Origin: Mimachlamys varia
Taxonomy: Eukaryota; Mollusca; Bivalvia; Pectinida; Pectinidae
Assembly (NCBI GenBank): GCA_947623455.1
Contig: OX392534.1
Span: 39,065,426-39,129,425, forward strand
Direction of reading: 5' to 3'
DNA length: 64,000 nt
This document shows positions 20,701 through 28,882 of this stretch, piece after piece (position 1 is the first letter of the stretch; every line of letters starts with the position of its first letter). Under the pieces are notes generated by a model that was given only the letters and a program-made list of their open reading frames with translations, searched no databases and was not told where the DNA came from. The translations under genes and the position numbers were made by a program.

Positions 20701-22303
20701 AATTTGACTGTTTTGTTGAATGTTAAGTACATGTACCATAGGACGATTGAGTTATACTGTTTTGACAGATTGTACGTAAAACAAGACAATACAATGCCTC
20801 TACACTTAATAAGGACTAGATACACAAAGGTTATTGTCGTTTTCCGAATTAATTACATTAATCATGAATACACTGTAGAAGTATTCAATCTAGACTAATT
20901 CTTATAAATCAGTGTAATATTGAAGCATTCAACATATGAAAGAGTATCTTAACGTGTTTGGTAATTTTGAGAGAGCATCGTATTCTGTACAGCAAGTTGG
21001 CAACATCTGTGACCCTTCGGCAAGAATGGGTATTCCTATGATTCTGCCAAAATTGGTGTTTCTTTGATTCTTTTTATTTTAAATGGTATTGAAGAAATCT
21101 ATATTTAAGTTACTTAGTCTTGGCGCTGTTTTACTTCTGATAATTAAACTTTCCTAACATATTTTTAAATGAAAAGAAATCATACATGACAACATCAATG
21201 ATATCTATTTTAAGTTTATAAGTTATTCAAACTGTAACATCATCCTAATTTTGTTTATCAATGTGAATACCGCCTCGGTTATGGTTTCAACCTTTCATCG
21301 GTGTTCCTAAGGGTTCGCAATTCGCCGATCGAGATGGCGGGCTATGTTTCCTCTATGTGAACATTGTTGACACAAGCTAACAAAGCGTACTTTCTCTCCA
21401 CAGGCAGCCACTCTCAACGCCTTACCTTTAATATTGGACCAAACCAACATTGACAAGAAAAATCCATGTATCCTTTTTTTTCTTACTGTTTATACAAAAG
21501 GGGGATTTAATCGAAATCTTTGTTTTGTTGTGGCAATAATTTCCACAAGAGGACAATCCGTGATATTGTATCGATGGTATACAGACTCGTAAATTGAATT
21601 CTTCTGAGTCTGTCTCCACGGTTGGTCTTTAATTTGCACATAGGTGTCATATTAAAAGATACCAAGCTAGTGGGCGATTGCTTTTCATCTTTTTGGCTCG
21701 CCGTACAAAGCAAGCCATTTTATGTAATTGAACATTACCGAGAAGAACTAGATTCAAATGGTGTAGACAAACAAATTCGTCACCTGGTCACGTTGTGTAG
21801 TTGTGAATCCTTTTACGAAGCGGCGCGATCTCTGGCAGTCGTAAAATATATACATTGTCGTAATGTGTTCGTAGCTCTAATCAAACTGCTTTGTAATACC
21901 AAGTACGCTGTGATCGAGTAGCGCATGATAAAACGTTCAGATTTTTCTGATATCACGTCACGTGATCAATATTAAAAAGGAACGTTATGGTTTATACAAA
22001 AGCATAAACCAACTCTGCCACCGTCGTTTAACTTACATTGCTACATGTATCTTATTAATTAGTGTTAAATGTTGTATAATTTGTTAATCCTTTACCAAGT
22101 AAGATATAACACAGTGGGCAATTCTGGCTGTGCGCAACATCTGCGAAGATTGCCAAGAGAACAAGGCAATTCTGGCTGGTCTAAAAAAGCAGGGACTTGC
22201 CAACAACTCCGCTGTACTGCAGGAGCTAGGCATGGATGCCGAAATTAGGGATGATAAAATCTACGTAAAGCCGCCAAGTAAGGAACAGGAAAAAGAGGGG
22301 TAA
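2588..22303 (+). CDS. ATXN10: ATXN10, ataxin-10: complete nine-exon gene
   Basis: Nine exons (152, 381, 180, 78, 193, 109, 173, 64 and 200 nt) join in one frame to 1530 nt, 509 residues plus TAA; human ataxin-10 is 475 residues. Recognition rests on conserved blocks: the RNAC-NQ and CVQFLGNL segments (exon 2), the EWG block (exon 3/4), LVRLIGNMCF (exon 7), LPLILDQTNID (exon 8) and QWAILAVRNICED (exon 9). The last three form the conserved C-terminal ataxin-10 domain, roughly residues 400-480. The protein is an all-helical armadillo-like cytoplasmic scaffold. In vertebrates it is linked to neuronal survival, O-GlcNAc transferase, Gbeta2/Ras-MAPK signalling and cytokinesis. Introns are 7248, 415, 728, 377, 5428, 1058, 2296 and 636 nt. 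The pentanucleotide expansion of human SCA10 is not present in any intron here. Confidence 0.95.
2793..3110 (+). repeat. Left inverted-repeat arm, itself duplicated (GTAGTGCACTAC motifs), ATXN10 intron 1
   Basis: Two tandem copies (about 2799-2938 and 2952-3110) of a block start with CAGTTGAGTGTA. The block continues GCTAACCTTTACACC and then repeats of CTAGTAGTGCACTAC separated by GTTTAAA or ACAGGTAAA. The 12-bp GTAGTGCACTAC motif is a perfect palindrome. The whole block recurs in reverse orientation at 5885-6115. Confidence 0.85.
3280..3671. mobile_element. TTAA-flanked MITE copy 1 (384 bp)
   Basis: The element runs from AGGCCCAATATACGTAACTT at 3284 to its reverse complement AAGTTACGTATATTGGGCCT ending at 3667, with TTAA on both sides. 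There is no reading frame. TTAA duplication is the signature of piggyBac-type transposases, although TTAA could also be part of the inverted repeat. A second, inverted, more diverged copy is at 13955-14352. Confidence 0.88.
3672..5884. other. AT-rich intron 1 sequence with a weak direct duplication
   Basis: There is no exon-like or conserved reading frame. Segments near 4260-4420 and 5095-5250 share AGTGAT, GAGAAATTCACACCT and CAGGTCAGGTA blocks in the same order, suggesting an old direct duplication. Otherwise it is low-complexity AT-rich sequence. Confidence 0.6.
5885..6115 (-). repeat. Right inverted-repeat arm, ATXN10 intron 1
   Basis: Read on the minus strand this repeats the left arm: CAGTTGAGTGTAAGCTAACC, then CTAGTAGTGCACTAC blocks, then CTGAACCCCATATAGGTC and ACCCCTACAGGTAA. 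Together with 2793-3110 it flanks about 2.8 kb of intron. This is either a large foldback element or two insertions of one repeat in opposite orientation. Confidence 0.83.
6487..6640. repeat. Long hairpin with a near-perfect 32-bp stem
   Basis: Left arm 6558-6589 pairs with 6593-6626 around a TTC loop, with only two single-base bulges. The stem contains CTGTGTGCACTTTGCAT. The left arm is preceded by a second tandem copy of the same 29-bp segment. A shorter palindrome, AGGTTATA-CGA-TATAACCT, follows at 6853-6871 and resembles GGGTTATACGGTATAAACC upstream of the hairpin, so these may be ends of one element. Confidence 0.85.
7866..8570. repeat. Degenerate ~140-bp tandem repeat rich in AGGTCA half-sites
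   Basis: There are five diverged units. Each runs ACTTCTTCTCAATAACC, then AAAGGCCTAGGG, GATATT, CTGTAGCATGCTG, GATGAAGGGCTACCAAG, and then TGACCTTGAC....TCAAGGTCAC. Exact TCAAGGTCA motifs occur at 8118, 8255 and 8543. Similar blocks are common in mollusc genomes, as I recall them. No open frame persists. Confidence 0.8.
8571..9987. other. End of ATXN10 intron 1, no feature seen
   Basis: No conserved frame, RNA gene or strong repeat was found. A cluster of AGGTCA-like motifs (GGTCAAGGTCAAAGTCAGAA near 8977) continues the composition of the preceding tandem repeat. The polypyrimidine tract and acceptor of exon 2 end the interval. Confidence 0.5.
9988..10368 (+). CDS. ATXN10: ATXN10 exon 2
   Basis: This 381-nt exon encodes about residues 51-178 and is the largest of the gene. 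The acceptor is CTTTCTTTGCAG and the donor AG/GTCAGT. It contains CYRVLRNACAGSKANQD-like and LLRCCVQFLGNLVAGHPENS blocks, which match vertebrate ataxin-10 (CFRCLRNAC...NQ and ...CGLQFLGN). It is Cys-rich, with a CPSCIDCC cluster, which I take as buried helix residues rather than a metal site. Phase 2 on both ends. Confidence 0.95.
10784..10963 (+). CDS. ATXN10: ATXN10 exon 3
   Basis: This 180-nt exon follows a TTTTATTACAG acceptor and encodes RGLLCVEDDKLTQYV through TDTDLEWG. The frame and the exon 4 continuation (G-IYVVEDAM) place the donor at 10964 (GTTCGT, non-consensus). The joined product then reads EWGIYVVEDA, which parallels EWPFLIITDL in vertebrates. The few codons after 10963 that stay open before a TAA are intronic. 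Confidence 0.88.
11692..11769 (+). CDS. ATXN10: ATXN10 exon 4, followed by a probable GC donor
   Basis: This 78-nt exon encodes IYVVEDAMRMKGVLEVIDKQ plus QPEKQ and a split Arg. The acceptor is ACTGTAG. The only 3' border that keeps frame with exon 5 is AAACAAAG/GCATGT at 11770, a GC-AG intron. Using the nearby GT at 11774 would throw exon 5 out of frame. The segment aligns with the helix before the vertebrate KLNNQERVTLLDL block. Confidence 0.82.
12147..12339 (+). CDS. ATXN10: ATXN10 exon 5
   Basis: 193 nt, acceptor CTGTTCCAG, consensus donor CTG/GTAAGT. It encodes an armadillo-like helical segment beginning IFALEVLLGQLRNMSEDL, then a short Gly/Ser linker (SSGGVKS), then NLRYLSKVVTSNAYNILVLA. 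It starts by completing the Arg codon split by the GC-AG intron and ends in phase 0. Confidence 0.93.
12360..12535. repeat. Possible relic of a TTCGAA-rich DNA element in intron 5
   Basis: The stretch contains ACTCGAAGACCACGTCTTCGA, ATTCGAATCTTCGGATAACTC and CTTCGAGATAACAAGGTCGG, with overlapping self-complementary TCGAAG/CTTCGA motifs, and it ends at a poly-A run (12528). I recognise the style from invertebrate DNA-transposon ends but cannot assign a family. Confidence 0.3.
12951..13246 (+). pseudogene. hAT-like transposase C-terminal relic
   Basis: A 69-codon frame carries YLLSHPEYEKLLNIVKLCLV then LSHGQTDVEGGFSVNKQKKK. The LSHG-x-x-VE-x-GFS-x-NK arrangement is the end of the hAT-type dimerisation region found in many invertebrate transposon proteins. 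After the stop near 13158 the similarity continues in another frame from about 13162 (DKAKEKDASHQNLESEIKGK...), ending TAA at 13246. This shows at least one frameshift. It sits in intron 5 in the sense orientation, without visible inverted termini. Confidence 0.65.
13955..14352. mobile_element. TTAA-flanked MITE copy 2 (390 bp, inverted relative to copy 1)
   Basis: TTAA at 13955, then AGGCCCAACACAAGTAACTT, and at the far end GTACATTGGGCCT then TTAA (14349). Internal blocks match copy 1 in reverse complement: AACAAGAAACTTTTGATA, CAGGTGTGGCCCACTTCAA and ATTGCTGATATCAGTTA. The two copies show one family within this gene's introns. Confidence 0.87.
14746..14930. repeat. Four tandem ~47-bp units
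   Basis: The unit is close to AATCTCTTAACCTGCTAGCC followed by CTTGTGAGGTCCAATTATTC, with substitutions and small indels. Intron 5. No reading frame. Confidence 0.85.
14931..16339. other. Intron 5 interior, no feature seen
   Basis: AT-rich non-coding sequence. The frames present lack family similarity and codon bias. Confidence 0.5.
16340..16650 (+). mobile_element. Degraded small HINE/pearl-like element
   Basis: The left end GGGCCCGACATCAGGGGTG (16350) is followed by TGTCTGTC/GTCCGTCC microsatellite-like sequence (16366-16412). The right end reads ACGGGGCCAAAATGTCAGTG then TTCTG (about 16617-16641). These match the ends of the element at 34867-36536 (AGGGCCCCGCATC... and GCGGGGCCC...ATCAGTGTTCTAG). 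Confidence 0.5.
17272..17515. repeat. Three 81-82 bp tandem units
   Basis: The unit begins GATGCGTTTGGTCTCC and contains GGCATATCAAAAGTCTG and ACCAACGCATTAGCGGGCTT. Starts are at 17274, 17356 and 17437. The 81-bp length (27 codons) keeps both strands open, which explains the long frames without implying coding. Related, more diverged units extend upstream to about 17100. Confidence 0.9.
17768..17876 (+). CDS. ATXN10: ATXN10 exon 6
   Basis: 109 nt, acceptor ATATTTGTAG, donor T/GTAAGT at 17877. It encodes QPEVIVKQIEALGEATSIHT, then VYGALQEDADLLTSSV, then the first base of a Tyr codon. The surface-loop character and position fit the poorly conserved stretch before the LLE-VI-LLR helix of vertebrate ataxin-10. 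Confidence 0.9.
17945..18701. mobile_element. Inverted pair of 5'-truncated reverse-transcriptase-element ends in ATXN10 intron 6
   Basis: From 17951 to about 18235 (plus) lies the end of an RT-element frame (LIEKYCLCVI-like) followed by its 3' tail. The tail includes GGCGGGTGTCATCGATGAAG and CTTACTCTTCCGGAAC. From 18701 down to about 18220 (minus) is a second copy. Its frame has LLTNKLTTQGF, SYGRHLCLIEQYSVSLSDMK (about 18321-18488, minus) and the same 3' tail. The tails converge and overlap at CTATGTAAATCTT. Partial inverted dimers are reported for Penelope-like elements, to which I tentatively assign the family. Confidence 0.72.
18935..19107 (+). CDS. ATXN10: ATXN10 exon 7 (start of conserved C-terminal domain)
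   Basis: 173 nt, acceptor TTTTATTTTACAG, donor CGG/GTAAGG. It encodes YLLEAIHKLGKDSTNAFSSV onward and ends LRKDLVRLIGNMCFRHKPNQ then QR. RLIGN-C matches the strongest conserved block of ataxin-10. It begins in phase 1 and ends in phase 0. Confidence 0.96.
19145..19275. repeat. Two tandem ~70-bp units, intron 7
   Basis: CCAAAATTG-GGGTGTTATTCAACTCCCA-TGCAT-ATTAATCATTACAA occurs twice, about 68 bp apart, just downstream of exon 7. Confidence 0.88.
19385..19560. repeat. CGTCCC-rich microsatellite with a flanking hairpin, possible HINE/pearl-type fragment
   Basis: GGGGCATATAGTCTTACCCA is followed by TGTCCGTCGCGTCCCGTCCC-type repeats (19425-19470). The order hairpin, ATAGT, then CCGT-type microsatellite resembles the left part of the element at 34867, but the sequence family differs. 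There is no right end that I can identify. Confidence 0.4.
20341..20765. repeat. Direct duplications in intron 7
   Basis: GATTTCGTCATTAAATT...GATATACATAT...AGCGTAACC occurs at about 20345-20420 and again at 20452-20510. Next, TTTATTGAATGT...AGACGATTGAATTTGACTG units of about 58 bp recur three times between 20625 and 20765. Both are diverged and non-coding. Confidence 0.7.
21404..21467 (+). CDS. ATXN10: ATXN10 exon 8
   Basis: 64 nt, acceptor TTTCTCTCCACAG. It encodes AATLNALPLILDQTNIDKKN then P and the first base of a Tyr codon; the donor is GTATCC at 21468. The block matches GIPLILDNCNLDDSNP of vertebrates. It is too short for most gene finders and was placed by homology and phase. Confidence 0.93.
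21468..22103. other. ATXN10 intron 8 with an unexplained open stretch
   Basis: A plus-strand frame stays open for about 99 codons (21622-21921, FSSFWLAVQSKPFYVIEHYR region). It has no family I recognise, no splice context and a competing open frame on the other strand. I regard it as intronic or an unidentified repeat. Confidence 0.35.
22104..22303 (+). CDS. ATXN10: ATXN10 exon 9 and stop codon
   Basis: 200 nt, encoding YITQWAILAVRNICED to KPPSKEQEKEG then TAA (22301). The frame demands the AG at 22102-22103 (ACCAAGTAAG/ATAT). A tempting AG at 22113-22114, just before TGG, would break the frame and lose YITQ, which parallels FLTQ in vertebrates. The Lys/Glu-rich tail resembles the vertebrate C-terminus. 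Confidence 0.94.
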
Positions 22304-23104
22304 ACATGATCTTACACCGCAAGGAAATCTGACCTCTTTTCTTACGGATGAATCTGTATAGGGAGGGTACTTTCTTCACAATACAGACGAGGACTAGCGT
22401 AAAATGCATAATCTATTTCAAATCGTTTGCGTGTGATATTTGTTGATGTAGTGACACAAACGAAGTCTGTTTTACAGCGTCATACAGCGACTTCGTCAAT
22501 TTATGACGAAAAGCATCATACATAAAATTATATTTTATAACTGGAGAAGAAACGGGAACAATGTGTAGATGACTGAAGCCCTTTCGTGTTCAGGCATCAT
22601 ATAAAAAAAAAATTAAAAGATCCATTTTCTTAGTGAAGTATTTCTCTTAGGAAGTGATGCACACTGTATGTGGATGCCATTGTGATATTTTGGTATCGGA
22701 GGTCACCATTACATATTTATGTACACATCTTATGCTCTTCTTTTGTTTTTTTGCTTTGTACATACAGTGTAAAAAGCTACATATTGACATCATCGTCCCC
22801 TTATATTGGTTTTAAAACAGCGACAGAAATCTTCGAAAATTCTTTTATCCAAAAGTTCCCGGAAAATGACCCCTGTCGTAATTGTTGCAGTCGACTATCC
22901 TAGAATATTATTGACATCGACTTTATTGGATAATTCTCCGAGTAGACTTTTCAATTTTTCGAAAAGATAATTTTAGAAATGTTACTTCACTGGCAAATCT
23001 CATTAATTCTCCCAGTCAATTTTTCACTAACGTTACCTCGGTGGGCTATCTTCGAAAATGACTCCAACCGATTTTCTAGAAACAAACAATTCTGGAATAT
23101 TGTA
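22304..23104. other. Downstream region of ATXN10, probable 3' UTR then unannotated
   Basis: A poly(A)-signal variant ATTAAA lies at 22612-22617, about 310 nt after the stop. I see no canonical AATAAA nearer. A clustered poly-A tract precedes it. Beyond that no gene is visible until the satellite starts near 23105. Confidence 0.4.
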
Positions 23105-24070
23105 TCATGCAAGGTACCCAAATCGATTGTCCTCGTGAGGTACCCCAATCGATTGTCCTCGTGAGTTCGTTACCCAAATCGATTGTCCTCGTAAGATACC
23201 CCAATCGATTGTCCTCGTGAGTTAGTTACCCCAATTGATTGTCCTCGTGAGGTACCCGAATCGATTGTCCTCTTGAGATAGTTACCCCAATCGATTGTTT
23301 TCGTGAGTTAGTTACCTCAATTGATTGTCCTCGTGAGTTACCCCAATCGATTGTCCTCATGAAATACCCCAATCCATTGTCCTCGTGAGTTACCCCAATC
23401 GATTGTCTTCGTGAGTTACCCCAATCGATTGTCCTCGTGAGTAACCACAATAGATTGTCCTCGTGAGTTACCCGAATCGACTATCCTCGTGAGTTACCCC
23501 ATTCGATTATCCTCGTGAGTTACCCCCCTCGATTGTCCTCATGAGTTAGTTACCCCAATCGATTGTCCTCGTGATTTACCCCAATCGATTGTTCTCTTGA
23601 GTTGGTTACTCCAATTGATTGTCCTCGTGAGTTACCTCAATCGATTGTCCTCGTGAGTAACCCGAATCGACTATCCTCATGAGTTACCCCATTCGATTGT
23701 CCTCGTGAGTTACCTCAATCGATTGTCCTCGTGAGTTACCCGAATCGACTATCCTCGTGAGTTACCCCATTCGATTGTCCTCGTGAGTTAGTTACCCCAA
23801 TCGATTGTCCTCGTGAGTTACCCTAATCGATTATTCTCGTGAGTTACTCCATTCGATTATCCTCGTGAGTTATCCATCGATTATCCTCGTCAGTTACCCT
23901 AATCGATTATCCTCGTGAGTTACCCCAATCGATTATTCTCGTGAGTTACCCAATCGATTGTCCTCGTGGGTTACCCCAATCGATTATTCTCGTGAGTTAC
24001 CCTAATCGATTGTCCTCGTGAGTTACCCTTATCGATTATTCTCGTAGGTTACCCCAATGGATTATCATTG
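23105..24070. repeat. 26-27 bp satellite array (ATCGATTGTCCTCGTGAGTTA)
   Basis: About 36 copies of CCCCAATCGATTGTCCTCGT plus GAGTTA, with occasional GAGTTAGTTA length variants. Each unit carries the palindrome ATCGAT (often AATCGATT). Later copies shift to CGATTATTCTCGTGAGTTAC. The array is framed by retroelement tail copies on its right. Confidence 0.95.
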
Positions 24071-24084
24071 GGGTTTATTCCAAT

Positions 24085-24265
24085 TGAGCATCCTCTAAAA
24101 CATGAAGTCAAATAATACCGCATCGTCAACAAAGTTACAATCCTAAACTCTAAATCGATTTAACAAGGGACAAAATACAAGCGAAGAAAATTTGTACATC
24201 CTCGAAAAAGGACAAGAGGTGTTCCGGAAAGGTAAACGTCTTCTCCTTCACCGTTATATCATCCA
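24085..24265 (-). mobile_element. Retroelement 3' tail copy
   Basis: On the minus strand this matches the tail that follows the RT frame elsewhere in the window: a CTTCC/TTCCGGAACACCTC-type core and then CGATTTAGAGTTTAGGAT, TTGTTGACGATGCGGTATT. It is diverged and carries no RT codons. Confidence 0.65.
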
Positions 24266-24667
24266 GCTGTATTTCACGCCCCCAATCGATTATTTCACGT
24301 CTGCAATATAAGAACTGAGGTATTACATCGATGTTAACGAGTAGACAGATAACATAATCGGTTTGCCACGGGATTTATCCTAATTAAGTATCTTCTTGAA
24401 TTGTTCATTCAACTTTCCACAAGAGTTACTGATTCAGTCATTCTTATAAGAACGTATTAAATCAAGATCTTGGAGACATTCGATAATTTTTTTAATCGCC
24501 GATTGTATACATTGGTAATGGATTGGAGAATTGTAAGAAATATCTTATAAAAAAAATCACCAGAATTTTCGTTACCAACTATACTAAAAGAAATGTTTTC
24601 ATTTGGAATTATGTGAGAATTTGAAAACAATCTTTCGTATAAGTTTGTGTTTTAATACAATTGTCGA

Positions 24668-24825
24668 ATGTGATGTATTTACTTGGATGTGACTACGAAT
24701 TACATGGCGGGTGTCGTCGATGAAGCCGAAGGTGCATACTCTTCCGGAACCCACAGTCTTATTTTTTTGTAGTTTTGCCTCTAGTTTAATCGACTTTGAT
24801 TACGGATCCTCTGATTTTTTTTCAG
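24668..24825 (+). mobile_element. Retroelement 3' tail copy
   Basis: TTACTTGGATGTGACTACGA, then GGCGGGTGTCGTCGATGAAG, ACTCTTCCGGAACC and TAGTTTAATCGACTTTGATT follow the family order. There is no RT frame. Extreme 5' truncation suggests target-primed insertion. Confidence 0.75.
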
Positions 24826-27027
24826 TTGAGAAGAATATGCAACTGTCTGATGTAGTAGCTATGGCACTCCGTCAATAGTCTGCCAATTTAGAAAGTGTTA
24901 CGTATTTACGTATACCTATATATAAACAAAAACATCAATTCATCAGTGTCGTACCAAAATTTCAGTAAACCACAGAAACTTCATTCATTCACTAATATAG
25001 TTTTACACACATTCTTCTCAACTTGGATCATAACAATTCCTTTAAATCTAAAAGGGTTATTTGGTCCAAATTATTACATCAAACACAAGCCCGTATTTCC
25101 GATTCCCTTTATGTGATCCGTCATGTATAGGTGTATAAATACTGTACTGATACCGTGACCACCGTCATCTCCAGGTCAACTCATGTACAATGCACGCTCC
25201 CCGGGGCGATAGCGTCGACAATGAATGCTCCCCGCGGCGGTAGGGATTGTTTATGAAATTTAATCTGTGATTAATTACACATAATTGGAATTTCAGTTTG
25301 CAATTTTGCATAATTGACCTATCCTTTATTGCTATTAATTACTAAAAATCAAAATGATTAATTCAATTTTGAAAGTGCATTAGAATTCGAAATGATGCAG
25401 CAGTTTTGTATCTATATATCAAGTACTTATTTTTCTTGAAAGATATCACAGAGAACAGCAGAAAAGCTTTCCCTTAAAAAAATATTAAATATCATAACAC
25501 TATATTTATATTTGCTCAACATTCTCCAATTTTCACAATGCTAAGAGGCAGTTGCTGCCATACCCCTATATCACCAGTGCCTCAGACTATAACAACTTTT
25601 GCTATTGTGGCATCATTAATTTCATCGTTGTTTACACTTAATTTGCTGTACAAAATTGATTCGAAGTAACTGAATAAAGCACAATAATTCTATCAAAATG
25701 TTTATAAAAGTAATGAACATTTTAGCATATACCGGACCTTATTAAGTTTGTCATTAATAGCAATGTGTGCTATAATACTGTAACAGCATTTGCTAAAACA
25801 CTAATTGCTTAAAAAATGGAATAGCATTTCTAAAATCAACAGAAACTGTGAAAAAAACAAACATGTACCATAGCCTCAAAATATGTAAATAAATGCATAA
25901 ACAATCGCATATTATGCACATCAACAAATAACTGTGGATAACAAAATATCATAACACCAGCTACGTTTATAAACTATCTTATTATATTTTTACATGTAAG
26001 TTTAATGATAGATGACGCAACACACACATATGCTGCACTTTTTAAATTTAGTAAAAGATACAGTATGCCGAAAAAAATAACATTGTTCAAGTAACTCTAT
26101 CGTAACATACCCTTACTTAAAGTATAATATCAACAAACATGTCATACAAATATACCACGGCTTAAACAGCGTAGCCTCGTGTTGATTAAAAACAAAAGCG
26201 TTTAAATAGTATATATACATGTAAGTTTTAACCGTTCCATTCCCTCTCTCACGTCTTACAAAGTTTTTCATAAAATTAATAAATTATGGATGCATCTTAA
26301 AAGAACATTGTAGCCTGACTATGTGCATCTATACTTTAGAATACATTACTAGGTATTATGATAAAATGAGAGAGAGAATTCTGAAAAAAAGTATACCAAT
26401 TTGGTATATAAGAATATTTTGCCTTTGTATGTTGTCGCTGTGGCATATTTTGTAATTTAACGTTGTATGACGTGTATATGGATCCCGGGGTTGCAGCAAA
26501 ATAGAAAATTATATTCTATCTCTTTTGATTGAATTAAAAGGGACGAAGTACTACTTTCATAGAGTAAATACAATTAAACAGTATTTGTCGCATTAAACAT
26601 GTCTACCAAACCTGACGAGGCCTTAAGACAAATACCTATCGCATATTTCTTTGACACAGTGATAAATATAGATTGATGGCTTAGCTAGTTGTGGAATATA
26701 TTATCTTTTATGATGAACGAAGCAATTAGCCCGTCGTTTACGAACTGAAATATTTATATATAAATGTGTATGATGAAAGTTGGTATTACCAAGCGATTTC
26801 TTTTACACATTAAGTATACACCATTAAAATGACGTAACCACATCGTAAAAAAAGTATTAGATGATCATATAGCGTTAATACAAAATACCACAGTAGTATA
26901 ATATACAGATTATTCTTATCTTAGAGAGATATACTTTTGACCCGAAACGAATGTTGTTACATGTATGTTAAGTTGCTGCAAATGTGTGTGTAACGTCCTC
27001 TTACTTTACTTACTTCGAGAGATGCAG
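24826..27027. other. AT-rich intergenic sequence
   Basis: No gene, RNA or repeat array was recognised. Two short CTCCCCG-GGCG motifs (25196 and 25228, GC-rich GCTCCCCGGGGCGATAG and GCTCCCCGCGGCGGTAG) stand out but form no larger structure. Confidence 0.5.
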
Positions 27028-27425
27028 GTTGATGAAGACTATGGGCAAGTTTTATGGTCGCCATCTTGATCTCATTGAGAAACATTCTGTATCCTTGTGT
27101 GATATGAAGATGGACGTTTTTGAGTTTACTTATTAGTGTGCTAACTTATTGGGATTGACAATGATGACTCGGTTCTTATTTTGAGGATTGGTGCTTACTT
27201 GGATGTGACCAAGATTTACATGGCGAGTGTCGTCGATGAAGCAGAAGACGCTTACTCTTCCGGAACAAATGGTCTAATTCTCTTGAGCTTTTACGAGAGT
27301 CAACATGTAAACCTTTCCTTTGTTCCTTCTTTGCCTCTTGTTTAATTGATTTTGAGTTCGGATTATGGTTTTGTTGACGCTATGGTATTCTCTGATTTTT
27401 TTAATTACAATAATGCTTTCGAGAT
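27028..27425 (+). mobile_element. Retroelement copy: RT C-terminus plus 3' tail
   Basis: The frame KFYGRHLDLIEKHSVSLCDM then KMDVFEFTY-stop (about 27050-27135) is the best-preserved RT C-terminus of this family in the window. It is followed by the tail: GGATGTGACCAAGATTTACA, GGCGAGTGTCGTCGATGAAG, CTTACTCTTCCGGAAC, TTTAATTGATTTTGAGTTCG and GTTGACGCTATGGTATTCTC. It is truncated at the 5' end just inside the coding region. Confidence 0.82.
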
Positions 27426-28558
27426 TTTTTTTTTGTTCACAGACACGGACCAACTAACATCAAAAACAGATAATTACGTAAAATTTTACAGAACAAATCG
27501 ACTAAAATTATATACTTGCACGTGACAAAACAAACAAAATCTTAATATGTGTACTGTATGTATTCATATCGACTTTCTATCATTAAGTGTGGTAATCCTA
27601 TTATAAGGTGCCATCTCGAAACTCTCGACAGTATTACTTTATATATATATATATTTTTTTTTTCATTTTCAAAGATGTGTTTCAAACAGCATATTCAATA
27701 AAATTTGTACATCAACTTTTCACTTTCATACACAGACTCATTCAATTTATACTTAAACAAACATGTTTTTCTTTTCAGATATCTCTGGTATGATCTATAG
27801 TCATTGTTCAGTTGTTCAGCTAAACTTTAACCTGTACACAAATAACAGATATATGTTTTGACCTTTATGACTTGTTTGTAAGCAATTATCAATTACCAGT
27901 TTTAGTTTTGAATGAAAGCAAAGTTTAAAGGACGAAAAACGTAAATATGCAGAAAGAAAAATTGTTGTGTTGTGTTCGATCGTTTAATAATTTGCACTGT
28001 TTTTTAGAGGAGGAAATAAAAGCTGAGGGAAAGAAGGAAGGAATCAAGGATAAGAAAAGGGAAAGAAACATAGAGAACATGAATAGGTGTGGATGAATAT
28101 CAGCAGAGTGACCAAAGACTTTTTGTAATTAAACCAATCGTTGCAGTTATCTTCATTTCAACAATTGGTCTCGACAGTATTACAGTTCTGGATATACATA
28201 TCGGAATATGATATGTGTCAGTTGTATAACTGTGCCCACTGCCGCTGCTATTTCAGACCAATAACATATGTTTAAATAAATAATATTTATACCAAAATGA
28301 CATTATGCGAAAATCAATACAGAGCAATTAGGATGAAAATAACCAAATTAACAGGATGGGTGTTCTCTTAGAAAACACAGCAAGAGAAATTGGCTTAGAA
28401 TCTGTCGTTAGTCAAAAAGAGCAAAGATAGGCTTTTAATGGCACTAACCATGCTTTACAAATCAAGACACCGACATCTAACATTTCTATCAGGGCCATAT
28501 GGCATGCCGTCAATATATGATGAAGGCAGGTTATGTAACCGTTCAGTGGTGTCTACAT
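27426..28558. other. Intergenic, no feature seen
   Basis: AT-rich sequence. A (TA)n and T-run lies near 27640-27664. A Lys/Glu-coding purine-rich patch near 28005-28080 (AGGAAGGAATCAAGGATAAG) is too short and ambiguous to call. Confidence 0.45.
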
Positions 28559-28659
28559 TTATAAATCATAGGAACTCCATATTAAAATTTTTATTTTCTT
28601 CTTAATGCATTTATATTGCTGAATAAAAAGCATTAAAATACAGCGTATATTAATATTTT

Positions 28660-28882
28660 GCCATAGATTTGCAGGTTGCCTAGATGTACGAGAACGACTA
28701 CAAAAATGATGCCAATCTCGAAGCAATTCTCGGCGAAGGCGAGACAAAATCCGTATCTCCTTCGACACATTTAGAAAACTGGATATAAATTGTAGCGATG
28801 TGTCATTTGAAATATTTCCTAACTGTAGCCCAGGGGTGTGTTCCAATTGACAGTAGACCTCCATACTGCAACCAGACAACAT
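28660..28882 (-). other. Orphan open frame with an acceptor-like 5' border
   Basis: On the minus strand TTGTCTGGTTGCAG is followed by T-ATG and about 70 open codons: MEVYCQLEHTPGLQLGNISN, then ...FLNVSKEIRILSRLRRELLR and RTSRQPANLWQN. Amino-acid composition is balanced and Arg-rich, unlike neighbouring noise. There is no family I recognise and no clear donor. It could be an exon of an unseen gene, a transposon relic or chance. Confidence 0.25.

Noticed and set aside
21622..21921. 99-codon frame in ATXN10 intron 8
   Set aside because: No recognisable family, no splice borders, and the opposite strand is also open. Kept only as a note.
1..22303. An ATTCT-type pentanucleotide repeat like that of human spinocerebellar ataxia type 10
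   Set aside because: I saw no such pentanucleotide array in any ATXN10 intron here.
22670..22903. Cys/Ser-rich 77-codon frame after ATXN10
   Set aside because: It has hydrophobic T-rich composition, no signal peptide cleavage pattern and no homology. Likely downstream UTR or intergenic.
23105..24070. CRISPR-like array of regularly spaced repeats
   Set aside because: Units are contiguous with no unique spacers, and the genome is eukaryotic. It is a satellite.
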